Origin: Dolomedes plantarius
Taxonomy: Eukaryota > Arthropoda > Arachnida > Araneae > Dolomedidae
Assembly (NCBI GenBank): GCA_907164885.2
Contig: OU015499.1
Span: 146,408,812-146,472,811 of the forward strand
DNA length: 64,000 nt
Direction of reading: 5' to 3'
A program made the position numbers and the translations under genes. Shown here piece after piece: positions 52,287-63,591 of the stretch; the stretch's first letter is position 1; every line of letters starts with the position of its first letter. The notes beneath the pieces were generated by a model that had not been told where the DNA came from, searched no databases, and was given only the letters and a program-made list of their open reading frames with translations.

Positions 52287-54326
52287 TGTGACACTCCACA
52301 CTATTCCCAAGTGTGAAAGTGTTGGACGTGTTTCCGCTCTTGCGGTGTTAATGCTGACTATTAATTTTCCCGAAAAATTTCCCTAGACACCGTGTGGTAA
52401 CAGTTTTGCGTTCGTAGCGAGATGTCTTGTTATTTTTATGTATATGTACATATGAAGTGCCTGCAGAAATTAGTAGTGGAATGACTAAGTGTGTCGATTT
52501 TGTAAGTTAAGCAGTGCAAACCCTTGTGTTTTTTTTTCTTTCTTTAATTTTATTATCATGAGTTTGTCGCATACAAGGTGTCTACTAGTATATATCGGTA
52601 CCCATTGAAACTATATATGTGTGTAAAAAGTATTGATTTTTTTTCTTTGTAATGAAGGACTTGCTCTTTGTGTAATGCTTTCAACTGTTTTTTTCTTTTT
52701 TTTTTTGGTGCGTGTGTGATTTGTAAATTGAGATCGTCTATCCCGTTAATTTTGGGACAGACAGCCGTGGACGCATGACTGCTCTGTGGGGTCTAGCACC
52801 CATGAACTTGTCACTTCTGACTGGGGGCAAATGGGTTGTCAACTTTCAGAGTGAGAGTTCGTGGTTGCTACCCACTCTGCATTTTTTCTTTGGGTAGGCG
52901 CTCTCAATCGAAAAAAAAAAAAAAAATTTTTTTTCACTACGTTCAAAAAATTTTTTTGTCATACAAAGGGGATGTTGTTATATCACAATTATTGATGTTA
53001 AAAGAAGTGTTTAAGTGTGTAGGTACAGTTAAAATGTAGTAAGGTGGCTGAGCGACGGCTGGCGGATTTTAGTCAAGTTTACAAATAAAAAATTATTAGT
53101 TTCTAAGTTACCCCCTTTGTCTGTCCTTAAAATCCTGTATTCCCTAAACTGTTTTCTTTCTTTCCCAAGGCTATGTCTGGGTAACTCGATACCCTCCCCT
53201 TTTGCCATTTCTTTTTACTTGTGCATTGCAACATTTTCCCAGGATGTTGGGAAAACAGATTGAATTCGCAGGGAAAAGGAATTTTGATTACTTTTCCGTA
53301 TTCCTCGCCCAGCCCGAGAGGAGACCCGCGGAAGGTTACAAGACGGCTATCGGCGCGCTGCTCTGTCTTCAAGTGTTCTCTTCAAAATCAAACAAGAACC
53401 CAGCGCTACGCAATATAGAAAAAAAAAATACTACAGTTGACAACCCATCGAAATGTGAAAAGTTGTGCTTTGTGGACTGATTTTTACGGCGTCAGGAAAA
53501 GGCGTGGATAAGAACTATTTCCTACGTCCTGTCTTCCGGCGCGCATGCGTTCGGGGGGTGAAAAGTTTTTTTCTCCCAAGAAGGGGGATGACTTGAGGAG
53601 CAGTTCCGATTTGACCCGGGTAGCCGCCAACTGCTTATCCGATCCAGCGCTGATGCTTCCTTGTGTGATGGAAGGGCTGAGAGATGTCTCCCGCAGAAGT
53701 CCGAGAGCTATCGGAGGCTGACGAGTGATGACCAACTTTTTTTTTATTTTATCCCTTTCTTTTTTTTTCTCTTCTCTTCTCTTTTTTCTTTCAGTCGACT
53801 GAAGGTATCGTTAAATTATTTTTTTTATAATTTAAAAAATTAATTGTTCTAGAATTGAGCTCAAATAGTTAAAAGTAAAGTGAAAGAAAAAAAGTAAACA
53901 GGTTTTGATTCTACGTTTTAGGGGTATTCGCCAGCCACCAGAAATTTGCTAATGTTTGTTTAATTGTTTTATTTTGTGAAAAAAAAATATGATTGGAGAT
54001 TATTGTGTGTCATTAAATTTAGAAAAAACTGTAAAAGAAGAAATGTTAAAATTATAGAAATTAAAATAAATGAATTATTTTGCCTCTACTCTAGTGTGTA
54101 GCGAATGTTTGAGTTTGTCTTTTTGGTGGGCCAACAAGTTGCACTTTATTCTAAGTAAAGCTTAAAGGGGGGTTAGTTTTGAGAAAATAATTTAGTTAAG
54201 GGGATATGTTTTAATATACGATCACTGGCATTTTTCACAGCAAAACTTAAAAGTGAAAGTTAATTATGAGAAAAGAATTTAATTAAGTAGATAAGTTAAG
54301 CATACAACCACGAATAAAACATAACA
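52287..54326. mobile_element. 2.04-kb insertion in gene G, possibly a solo LTR
   Basis: It is absent from copies 1 and 2, where the sequence runs straight from AACGTGTG to GTGGAACC. The insert can be read as starting TGTGACACTCC and ending AATAAAACATAACA, so TG...CA ends and a late AATAAA are compatible with a solo LTR. However, no clear target duplication is seen and the exact start is uncertain by four bases because of the GTG repeats. It encodes no protein over 100 residues and has an (A)n(T)n tract near 52,910 and a long pyrimidine run near 53,750. Confidence 0.6.
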
Positions 54327-55225
54327 GTGGAACCTGGGACCTGTCACATTTACCAGACCACGACGGTACCCCTCTTCTTCTACGTGTTGCCTGAAAAAAA
54401 AACCAGATCTTTCGATGTCGTCCGCAGAAAAAGGGGATTCCGAGCCGCCGACCAGTTCGTCTACAAATTTTTCGTCCTGGAACCCGAATCCAAGTACCGG
54501 GTGACCGCCCAAAAGACTCTCTTTTCTGTGGACGTCGTGAGAGCCGACCTAGAATTTCCCTTCGAGTGCAGGAATTGGAGGGAGACTACCAAATTAAAAC
54601 GGAAGAGGAGCATTTACGACAATGTTCCCCAAACTCCGGCATTGGACAGACTTGACGAATTGATGATGGTACCTCCGCCGCCTCCGGTTCGTAATGTGTA
54701 TCACTCGTTCGAACCTCCCCAAATGGATCCGGAACCGTCGTCGTCAGTCGTCATGGATCCGGAACCGTCAGTCGTCATGGATGCCGAATCACAGACGAAT
54801 CCACTTGAAATACCTTCTTTTCATCCGCCTCAGACAGTCTTGTATCTGATACCCCAATTCGCCGACATGTACAATGACATTCGAAATCGGGAATTGGGAC
54901 CCCCGATTCCGCTTGATTATGTCCAGACATTAGACTATGTCCCTGAACCTATGGACTTGTCGACAAAGAACACGGATTTGGAACAAATCGATATGGACTT
55001 GTCGACGAGCCAAATGGACTTTGAAAAAATCAATTCGGAGGAATTGATCATGGAGACTTGTTTGGAAGAACCTCAAACTCCAAACTCTTTAAACATGTCG
55101 GAAGACTTTGACGAACTCTTTAAAAATTTAGAAAGCTATGTAACGTCCTTTTAATAACAACAAACAAAATAAAAGGTTTATTTTATATATTAATCTGTTG
55201 TTTGTTCTTCCTAAAAAACACAACA

Positions 55226-55500
55226 ATTCCCATCCTAAATTAAAACATATTGCAACTTCAGTGATACGGAATGGCATTAGAAAGAATTCCCATCCTAAAT
55301 TAAAACATATTGCAACTTCAGTGATACGGAATGGCATTAGAAAGAATTCCCATCCTAAATTAAAACATATTGCAACTCTAGTGATACGGAATGGCATTAG
55401 AAAGAATTCCCATCCTAAAAAATCCAAAACATATTGCAACTCTAGTGATACGGAATGGCATTAGAAAGAATTCCCATCCTAAAAAATCCAAACACCTTTA
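55226..55500. repeat. 60-bp tandem repeat, copy 3
   Basis: About 4.5 units containing CATATTGCAACT and GATACGGAATGGCATTAGAA. It lies after the gene G stop (55,154) and the AATAAA at 55,168. The module TAATATCAACTATATTATCAG follows at 55,558. Confidence 0.92.
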
Positions 55501-55650
55501 ATCACAAAATGCTTGAGAGTTAAAAATATAAGCTTATTTTAAGAATTGTACCTCCTGTAATATCAACTATATTATCAGAAAAAAAAAAAAAAGATTCAAC
55601 CGCAACTCCAGTGATACTTACAAAGTGTTCTCAGTCAACAATCTGTTTTC

Positions 55651-55709
55651 AACGATGTATTATGCTTTAGAATAATCCTCAAGATTATTCTAAAGCATAA
55701 TACATTGTT
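55651..55709. repeat. hairpin H4, copy 3
   Basis: Arms of 27 bases (one mismatch) around TATTATGCTTTAGAATAATC, loop of five. It lacks the ATGG...CCAT clamp of H1 to H3. Confidence 0.92.
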
Positions 55710-55779
55710 ATTCCTTTCCTTTCCCCCCAAAAATTGGCAAACCATGGATCTTGTAAAATTTCAAAGGGGTACCGGTGCT

Positions 55780-55786
55780 TATATAT
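55780..55786 (+). promoter_or_regulatory. TATA box of the gene H candidate
   Basis: TATATAT on plus, with TTCATACTT about 27-30 bases on and CCAATCAGCAAC at 55,833, similar to the gene E CCAAT boxes. Confidence 0.5.
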
Positions 55787-55811
55787 TTTTGCGGCCGACT
55801 GTACACTTCAT

Positions 55812-56131
55812 ACTTAACGTCACTAGAATTTTCCAATCAGCAACATCAGACAGTGGGAGGAAACATCTGAACCAAAAACTCTGTGTTCTCTCAGAACTGC
55901 TCTCAGTCAGTCGGCGTGTCCCTCATATAGGTTTGGCGAAGGGAGAAAATGCCCTCGCCAGAAAAGTCACCAAGCTTCTAGTGAATTCTCGGATATCTCG
56001 CTTCCTAATGCAGCTAGATCCTCAAAACTTTGGGAAGATAGATCAGGCTTTTGTCACCAAAAATGTCGCCAATATTGTCAAGTTGGCGACGGTCTCACTG
56101 TCAAAGAGAGCGCCTTTCCTTTGCCTGTAAG
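55812..56131 (+). CDS. Unrecognised frame at the cassette edge (gene H candidate)
   Basis: The frame is open for about 105 codons after the TATA box and ends at a TAA within CTGTAAGT, which also reads as a splice donor. It contains LSELLSVSRRVPHIGL and MQLDPQNFGKIDQAFVTKN. The only in-frame ATG is at 55,992. Copy 1 stops just before this frame, at the TATA box. It could be the first exon of a further cassette gene, a host exon, or chance. The next downstream frame (56,318-56,500) does not join in phase, so no spliced model is offered. Confidence 0.3.
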
Positions 56132-58923
56132 TTGTTTTTCCGGCACAGACTGAGCTTGCCGCTACAGTATAGATTTCCATTGCTAAAATGTGGATTTTGG
56201 GGGAAATGGTGCTTGGTAAGCAAAATATAATTACAGATTCATTATTTTCAGCCAAACATATACAAGAAACACACATTTTTCATGTTGTACAGTGTTATCT
56301 ATACCATTTAACAGAATTTGGGGGAGTTGAACGAATTACAAAAATCTCTGTTTGTATGCGGAAGCTTATTTGGGTTTTCGCTTTGTGGAACGTTAAATAT
56401 AGACAAAAAAGGAAAAAATGAATGTGCATCAGTTTTGAAAATAGTTGTAGGAACCAATGATACTGAGCTCGAGGATTTAAGAAAATTATGGGTGCTTTAA
56501 GCTATAGGACTTTGGTAGCAGATAACAGTTATTAAACACAAGTAAATGACTACTATAATTTGTTGGATTAGTGGCAACGATATCATTTGCTGCGTCTAAC
56601 GCTAACGAGGATATATCCCAGATGACTGTCCTAGCACGCAAATCTAGACTTCCAGATGATGCTAGATAAATGAACAGCTATGCAAGTAAATTTAATTTAC
56701 ATGTATTTTTTTCTGCATTGTATGAGAGAACTGTTTATTGTTTACATGTTGAAAATGACTTATATGATATCTACGTTTTACGCTATTTTTTTTGTGAGTG
56801 AAGCTAAATGCTAATAAAATACGTATAGCTATAAAACTGTTGTAAACTGCATGACCAGGCATGGTATGTTGGTTTCAGTAAAAAGTAGATTAATACTTTC
56901 TGGTTGGTGTTGGCGTGTTATTAAAATAAACGCTCCACGATTTCAAGAGATTACTAAAAGTTTCTCATCTGTTAATTTTATTTACAATATTTATACTACA
57001 TTTATATATATATATTATCATACAAGTCAGACATAACATGTTAAGCCACTTTTCTGGTTGATATACAACGGTTTAATGAGTTATACAATGGTTTTTTTTG
57101 TGTAGTTAATAATTGCAGTAAAAGACAAAATATACAGGGAAGAGTACCATATCCTGGTCAAAAAGTTTTCAAATTCCACTAAGTGGAGTTCTAATGAGAA
57201 ATTTAAGAAAATACCATTTCACACTGTTGTAAAACTTTAAGCCCGAGAATCAACACTTTGTATGAAAATATATAACAATATATCAACAATAAATAGCTAT
57301 TGAACAACCTTAGAATATTTTAATTTAAAAAATATTGAATACAGTTTTATAAGTATAAATCGGTTTCAAAAAGTAGGTCAACATTTAAATTTGTCAAAAA
57401 TACCTCTTAGGATATCTTATTGGAAATGTTATAGGGAAACTATGTATTCAAAATACAAGAATTTTGCTAAAAAAAAAAAAAAAAATCCTTAAGAACTAGA
57501 AAATAATCATCTGAGTACTTCTAGATAAAGACACATAAAGATACAAAAATAGCGAAAAATAAATAAAGTACATAAAATTTAAAAGTTTGTGGCAAAATAA
57601 TTTCAATATATTTAGAAGAGTAAAATAAAAAAAAATTATGATAGTAGTATTACCAGTGAATTTTTAGACCAGAAATTAAAATTAAAAATATTTCTTAAGT
57701 ATCAAAATCATTTTATAAAACTAAGAATAAAATAAAAATATTTTAAAAAAGGGTACAATATTAACAAAAAAGTTAAATTATGAATATTCATTTTTGAAAA
57801 ATTTAGAATCAAAAAACAATGGCACAGTGAAGAGTGGTACCAGATCTACTCAAGCCTAGAGTAAGACCTATAATCCAGATATGAATAACCAAGGGTAAGC
57901 TCTCATTTTCTGGATTGCATTCCTTAAAAAGGAGAAAAATTAAAATAATCCAAATTTTTTGTCATTAGCTGAATGTATAATTCATAAGCTGAAGCTAATT
58001 TCAAATTTCATAGACTTTAAACATCTAAATGATAATTATTCAAATTCAATTGGTTGAAACTGAAAAATCCAAATGACATTTTTGAGATATAATTACTGAC
58101 CTTTGGTGACATAAGAGTGAATCTTAGCTGGATCAGGTTTGTAGTATATTAAGACATTAAACTGAATAATAAAAATATGTATTATAAAGGTTATAACCCA
58201 ACTGTAGCAGAACATAAAAAAAGATACCACTTATGTAATAACCAACTTTGTTGCTATAAAAAAATCCAGCACTTTTCCCAACATTCATGTGTTCATGTTT
58301 TTATAATTTAATTCTATGCTTAATATATTAAAATTGTTAAAATATCTAAAGCTTGTTGAAGTTAATAAACCATCATTTTTGTGCATTAATTTATAAAATT
58401 CGCAATTAAATCGATATACATTATTGATTTCATGTGAAACTTTTAGATAGAACAAATTAAACACTTAAATTTTCTTCATAAATGATGAACTCGCACCAAA
58501 TTTAGTGAGTTTTTACACCTTTGCACCATGAGCAGTTATCTGCTGTTTAGGCGTTGCTTTCTTGTATCATTCTTTTATTAGAGAATTTTTTTTATTTATG
58601 ATTACATTTGAAATAATATTTTACATGTTATTTGTTTCTGTATTCATTCAGTCTTAAAAATTTTCAGGACAAAATTTTAATAAATAACATTCATGCTCAT
58701 CCTTCATTGCAACAAATATAACAGCAACAGCATTAAATGAAATACTCCTAAATTTTAATAATTTTAGGTTTATCATTCATTATAATATGCTTGCTTAAAG
58801 TTTCAAATCAATGTATTTCAGGGACGATGATTTAAAAGTAATACTTGATATCTAAAATTTAAATTCTTATTAAAGCAAAGATTAATTATTTTAACACTTA
58901 ATATCTGTACACAAATATTATAT

Positions 58924-58963
<40 letters not shown>

Positions 58964-58988
58964 CAATGCATATAATACTTATTATGTA
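56132..58988. other. AT-rich, no recognised gene (right arm)
   Basis: Mirror of 31,188-34,041, with short unrecognised frames only, and a long TA tract at about 58,930-58,962 that is longer than in the left arm. Confidence 0.5.
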
Positions 58989-60489
58989 ATGAATTATACT
59001 AACCCTAAATTAAATAATATAAATTTCAATTGTATATTTGATAAACTACATGATATGTTTCCAGTAAAAGAAAAAAAAATTAAACGTGCTTTTAAATATA
59101 CACTGCCTTTGGGTAGACATATATTTAAGTATAATCAGGTATCACAAAATTATTCTCAATCTATCAATTTAAATTGTTTATGTCATCTGCCCAAATACAA
59201 TAGTTATGTTGACACAGCACATGGTCATGTAATAACTGGCAATTTAGATATAGTTGATAATTTAGCACTGCGTGAGTTGATGAATTTGGGAACTAAATAT
59301 CGTTTACCTAGTACTATAAATAATAAAATGATAGTAAATATCTTAAATGCTGATTTAGATAAATTTATTTATAAAATAGTAATTAATTATTCTATCCCAA
59401 CAGAAGCCCTCAATCTATGGAAAATAAATTTACTGATGCTAGTACATTCTAAACTGCCTAATAATAGTAATAGAAGCTATAAAAAACTTACATGAGTATT
59501 TTATAACATGTGTAGATAAAGCTGCTAACAATTTTGCAATTATTTGTAAAAAATATTTTGCTATATGTTTAAAAAAAACTGTTAGACAATTGTGATCTGT
59601 TTCAGCCTTTGAGAGAAACTACATGTGTAATTAACAAGAAAATTATTGCAAAATGCAAACTACTAGGTATCACAGCAGATAACTTTCACTTTCCTTATCT
59701 TACTTTAGTTCCTAAGTTTCATAAAACACCTATTGCTTTTAGAGCAGTCACCTGTGGTCACAACACTTATACTACTAAGGCAAGTGTTATACTATTAAAT
59801 TACCTTCAATTAATATATAAAGTAATAACTTCTGGTGTTTGTGGAATTATTGATAATAGCTTAAGTCTGGTAAGAAAACTACAAACATTAAATAATTGTA
59901 AATCTATAGTCACATTTGATTTCAAAGATTTATTCAACAATATCAATATAATTGATTTAAATAGAGTAATTATAACTTTAGTAAAAAATAATATTCAATA
60001 CTTAAAAAAAGAATTTAAACTAACTCGTTTCAATAGGCTATTAGATTTTGTAACTAAACATAATTATATAGTACACAATAATAGTATATACTTACAGGTT
60101 AAAGGTGTACCAGAAGGTGGAAATGCTTCCAGTATGCTAGCCAATTTATATTTACATTTTTTTTTGAAGTTGATAATATTAATAATATTGTTTATAGCAA
60201 TTGCCAAATATTTAGATATATTAATGACATAATTGTAATTAATAATAGTAATAATAATATAGCCCTAAATTTTTACCCTCCTAATCTAGAACTAGTACAA
60301 AGTAACCAAGATAAACTTAATGTAAACTTCTTAGATATAAACATAAAAATAAATTCTCATAGTAATTTTACTTTTGATCTTTATGATAAGAGATCAGAAT
60401 ATGACTTTAATATAGTAAAATATGAAAGTTACTTAACATGCTTACACAAATCTGTATTTAATAATATTATTGTTAATCAACTTGTATGA
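58989..60489 (+). pseudogene. Penelope-like reverse transcriptase, broken, right arm
   Basis: Mirror of 29,688-31,187 with the same three frame blocks and the same FRYINDIIV at motif C. It differs from the left arm by scattered substitutions and a shorter or longer A run near 59,575. Since both arms share the breaks, the element was dead before the inverted duplication. Confidence 0.75.
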
Positions 60490-61223
60490 ATAAATAGGCT
60501 TTGTTCTAAGGACAATAGGCATAAGCATATAAAAGAATTTTTAGTAGTGCTAAAACGTAATTATTAACCCTGATAGTCTTTCCAAGCACATAATTGGTTG
60601 TTTTAGATTTAATGAATAGCATGTTCTGTTGCTAATAATAAGAAAAATAAAACTAAATGAACAAAGATAGTAAATAACTACTAAAAAGTAAACTAAAAAA
60701 TAATAAAAACTAGTGTAATTAAAATAATAAAGAGTAATAACTCTTAGTCATAATAAATGTCTAAGTTAACTTAGGTTAAATAATCCTAAAACACAGTATC
60801 CCTAGTACGTTTGCTTCTGTGTTTCCTTAAGCTCCATGGTTGCAATGTTTGTGACGTCAGTCTTCGTGCGGTCTCCTTAACTTAACTTCCACTTTGTCTG
60901 GTGCTGGGTTTGGTGTTCTATGATAAAGCAACTGGTTATTCCTTCTTCTGTTTCATATGGATTGTACGGTGTCTAAGTATGTTTATTGCTCAGATCATAC
61001 TTATTAGAAACAATCCATTGGTTTTTAGACAGTATCGGCACCGCTGATGACAAGATGCTGTCAAAAACCTATTTTTCACTTATCTTTTCATGTTTTTAGT
61101 TCCTGGCTCTTGTGGTTCTGAGCATATGCTGGTTTTTCACTTTCAACAGTATCTTTTATATTTTCTTTCAATAAAAGTGCAGCATTCAACACCTTACTTG
61201 AAAGTAATTAGTATTAATGTTCA
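60490..61223. other. no gene seen (right arm)
   Basis: AT-rich; probably includes the 3' end of the Penelope-like element. Confidence 0.4.
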
Positions 61224-61979
61224 TCTATATATATATAAAAGAGCTCATCTGTTTGTTTGTCCGCTATAGAATCATAGACTGTTTCACCTACCAGGACCAA
61301 ATTCGGCACAGTTAATGTTTAGAACCCGAGAAACTTAATGCAGTAAAAAGGAAATTTGGGACTCAATTAGTTTTTTTAATGTTTTTTGTGCCTCTAAGAG
61401 GTGAGCGTACCCCCTGTGGATACAGACCTTTCTCCACAACCAGCTGCGTTGGTTTGAGAGTGACGGGGGGTTGGTCAAATTCCAATGCGCGGGAGGAAGA
61501 GGTTTGGGAATGACCTTTGGCCTGGCTCTGCTTTGTGAAATCTGCAGATGATTTTGATTACACATATTATTTGGATGTTCATATGACGTCACATTCGTTT
61601 TTAAGGGGAAAATAAATAATAAAGGCAAATATAAATTATAAAACTTATTTCTAATTAAACAGTGGATCAAACAAATCTAATTAAATCTAATTAAACAGTA
61701 TCTAACAAATATAATTAATCAGTAAAATTATTCAATCCAAACGTGCGAATCACGCAACACAGTGTTATTAATTCTCAATAAAATCACACGAAGGTCCACA
61801 ACTCAGTTTCTTTCTTTCTTATTGTTTGTATATCATTTCAGTAGAAGCGTGCTAAGCGCATTCTATCTGGCCAGATGAACATGAAGAGCAGGGGTGCAGC
61901 CCAGTATTTTTTTTGATGGAATGCATGAAAAATTTTATATTTATACATCTACCTGGGCATTCCCGGGCAATAATGCTAG
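61224..61979 (+). mobile_element. Non-autonomous Helitron, right arm
   Basis: Starts TCTATATATATATAAAAGAG and ends with the GC-rich hairpin and AATGCTAG, then T. Mirror of 28,196-28,953. Confidence 0.85.
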
Positions 61980-62825
61980 TTGTTAATATAAAAATATTTT
62001 GGCTTATTAGCTAATTATATTGTTTGGGCGCAAATACATCTTTGTTAATTTCTTTTAACTTACTATATATATATTTATATATAAATGCTTAATTTTCTCT
62101 GCATCATATATTCTAAAGACTTTTTTGTTAGAAACATTTCAAGATTTACAAATTCTTTATTAACTGATATTTATGACAGCCTTGATATGATATTAAAAAA
62201 AAAAATGTAAAAATTGTACTTGGGTCAGTTTAGAAATAGGTTTAAATTATCTGCTCTCTTACCTGCATATTCTTTATACTCAATAGATTATTTTATACTG
62301 TCAAAATTTATAACTGCTTTCTTGCTGTTCATGTCTTGGTATGATCTTGCTGTTCATGTCTTGGTCATGTCTTGCTGTTCGTGTCATGGTAAACTTTTAA
62401 TATATATAGTTTCTGTCCATAAGATCAGTGTTAGTGAAATTGATTTTTGTTGTTTTAGGATTTATGTGTGTCCCCTCCCCCTAGGGGTAAAAAGTATTTA
62501 TTGAATATAAAATAACTGCAGTATAAGTGTCAAAAATTCAGTTTTCAAAATTCTGGTGCTCTTTATTTTTCTCAGTGCTCCAGAAATGTGTTGTATAATT
62601 ACACTGTGAGGAAATATGCATCACATGAATTATAAAAAACCTTCAAAATTCTAATATACATCAAATGATAAAAATTTAATATGATGTATGAAAAGACAAA
62701 ATTTAGGAAGGTGGTCATATTTCCCTTTTTAATGTACATTTATAAGAAAGAAAAATTAAAAAGTAGCTAGACTACATACATTTTATTCACAGAACAAAAT
62801 TATTAGCAATCAAATTTTGCTAGAT
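61980..62825. other. no gene seen (right arm)
   Basis: Contains the AGCAAGA-type minisatellite in reverse (62,320-62,388) and otherwise AT-rich sequence. Confidence 0.5.
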
Positions 62826-63591
62826 TTTATCAGCAAGATCATTTATATATTGATGAAATTTTAATTTCCTTGATTTTACTTACTCTGTAGACAGTATTGC
62901 AAGTCTGTTGAGTCTCTCCGATATTATTAACCTCAGGCATGTTTTAATTAATTTTTATCTAGAAAAGCTTCTTTTTCCCAATGATACAGTTATATAAATT
63001 GTGTAAAATATCCTTATGGATATAAATGCATTTGATGAGCCAGTAGCTGTCATTTGTAGCAATTGTAGAATTTTTATAGGGTTTCCATTTCTTCGACCAG
63101 CATATAGCTATCTATATCTACATCTTTTATAGACTTTATTTGGTCATAATTCTGAATCATTTTCACATCTATCAAGGCTATTTCTAGTATTGATGCATGT
63201 TTTCAATGTTTGTTCTGTGGAATTGTATGGAATTTACATGTCTAGCCTGCTTAGCTTTGCACAGTATTTGTTAAAAACAATGTACCTCAAACATTTCTTT
63301 CCTATTTCTTATTGGTTCATCTGCATACTCATAATTAAATAGCCTTTCTAATTTTCATAAAGGTGTTTCTTCAAATTTTGGAGTGACTTCTAGATAAGTC
63401 GCAAGCTCTGTGGCTCTGACTAAAACCTGTTTGAAACTAGATTGGCTATATTTGCTAGGAATTCTAGAAGGTTTTTAAATGATCAATGTTTCCTTTGAGA
63501 CATATTTTAAATTTTTTTTTCGTGTGGGGCTTTGTACTAGCATGGGGCCCAATTACTTCCAATAAATTCAATCAGATTAAATCTGGCCCTG
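62826..63591 (-). pseudogene. hAT transposase relic, right arm
   Basis: Mirror of 26,585-27,350. The minus-strand dimerisation block (KRSFSR, ERLNRLAILSTE) is at about 62,870-62,990. It carries the same stops as the left arm. Confidence 0.7.

Larger units (their letters stand above)
51781..55154 (+). pseudogene. gene G, copy 3: spliced acidic regulator split by an insertion
   Basis: Exon 1 (51,781-52,097) ends at GTAAGT; exon 2 begins at 52,239 after TTCGTCAG; the intron is 141 bp. Exon 2 is split after about 50 bases by a 2-kb insertion and resumes at 54,327. Without it the product would be about 398 residues. The first ~220 residues are a mixed, possibly folded domain, unrecognised. A basic K-L-K-R-K-R (nuclear signal type) and five Pro follow, then repeated M-D-P-E-P-S. 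Further on are P-M-D-L-S (the P-x-D-L-S form bound by the corepressor CtBP) and a second D-M-D-L-S. The last residues EDFDELFKNLESYVTSF form an acidic/aromatic activation-domain-like tail. It is likely a nuclear transcription regulator; that is inference from short motifs. Confidence 0.85.
45518..55810 (+). mobile_element. Virus-like cassette, copy 3 (inverted)
   Basis: It has the same gene order as copy 2, read on plus. Gene A is truncated at the spacer, B/C is TAG-interrupted, D and E are intact, F has lost one zinc ligand, and G is split by an insertion. H1, H2, H3 and H4 are all present, making it the best copy for the hairpins. Confidence 0.85.

Noticed and set aside
34373..55810. Complete Maverick/Polinton or adintovirus
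   Set aside because: No polymerase B, integrase, ATPase, protease or capsid frame is in the window; only the accessory-like part could be compared.
55812..56500. Two-exon host gene joining 55,812-56,131 to 56,318-56,500
   Set aside because: The donor at CT|GTAAGT leaves a phase that does not match the downstream frame; a stop results.
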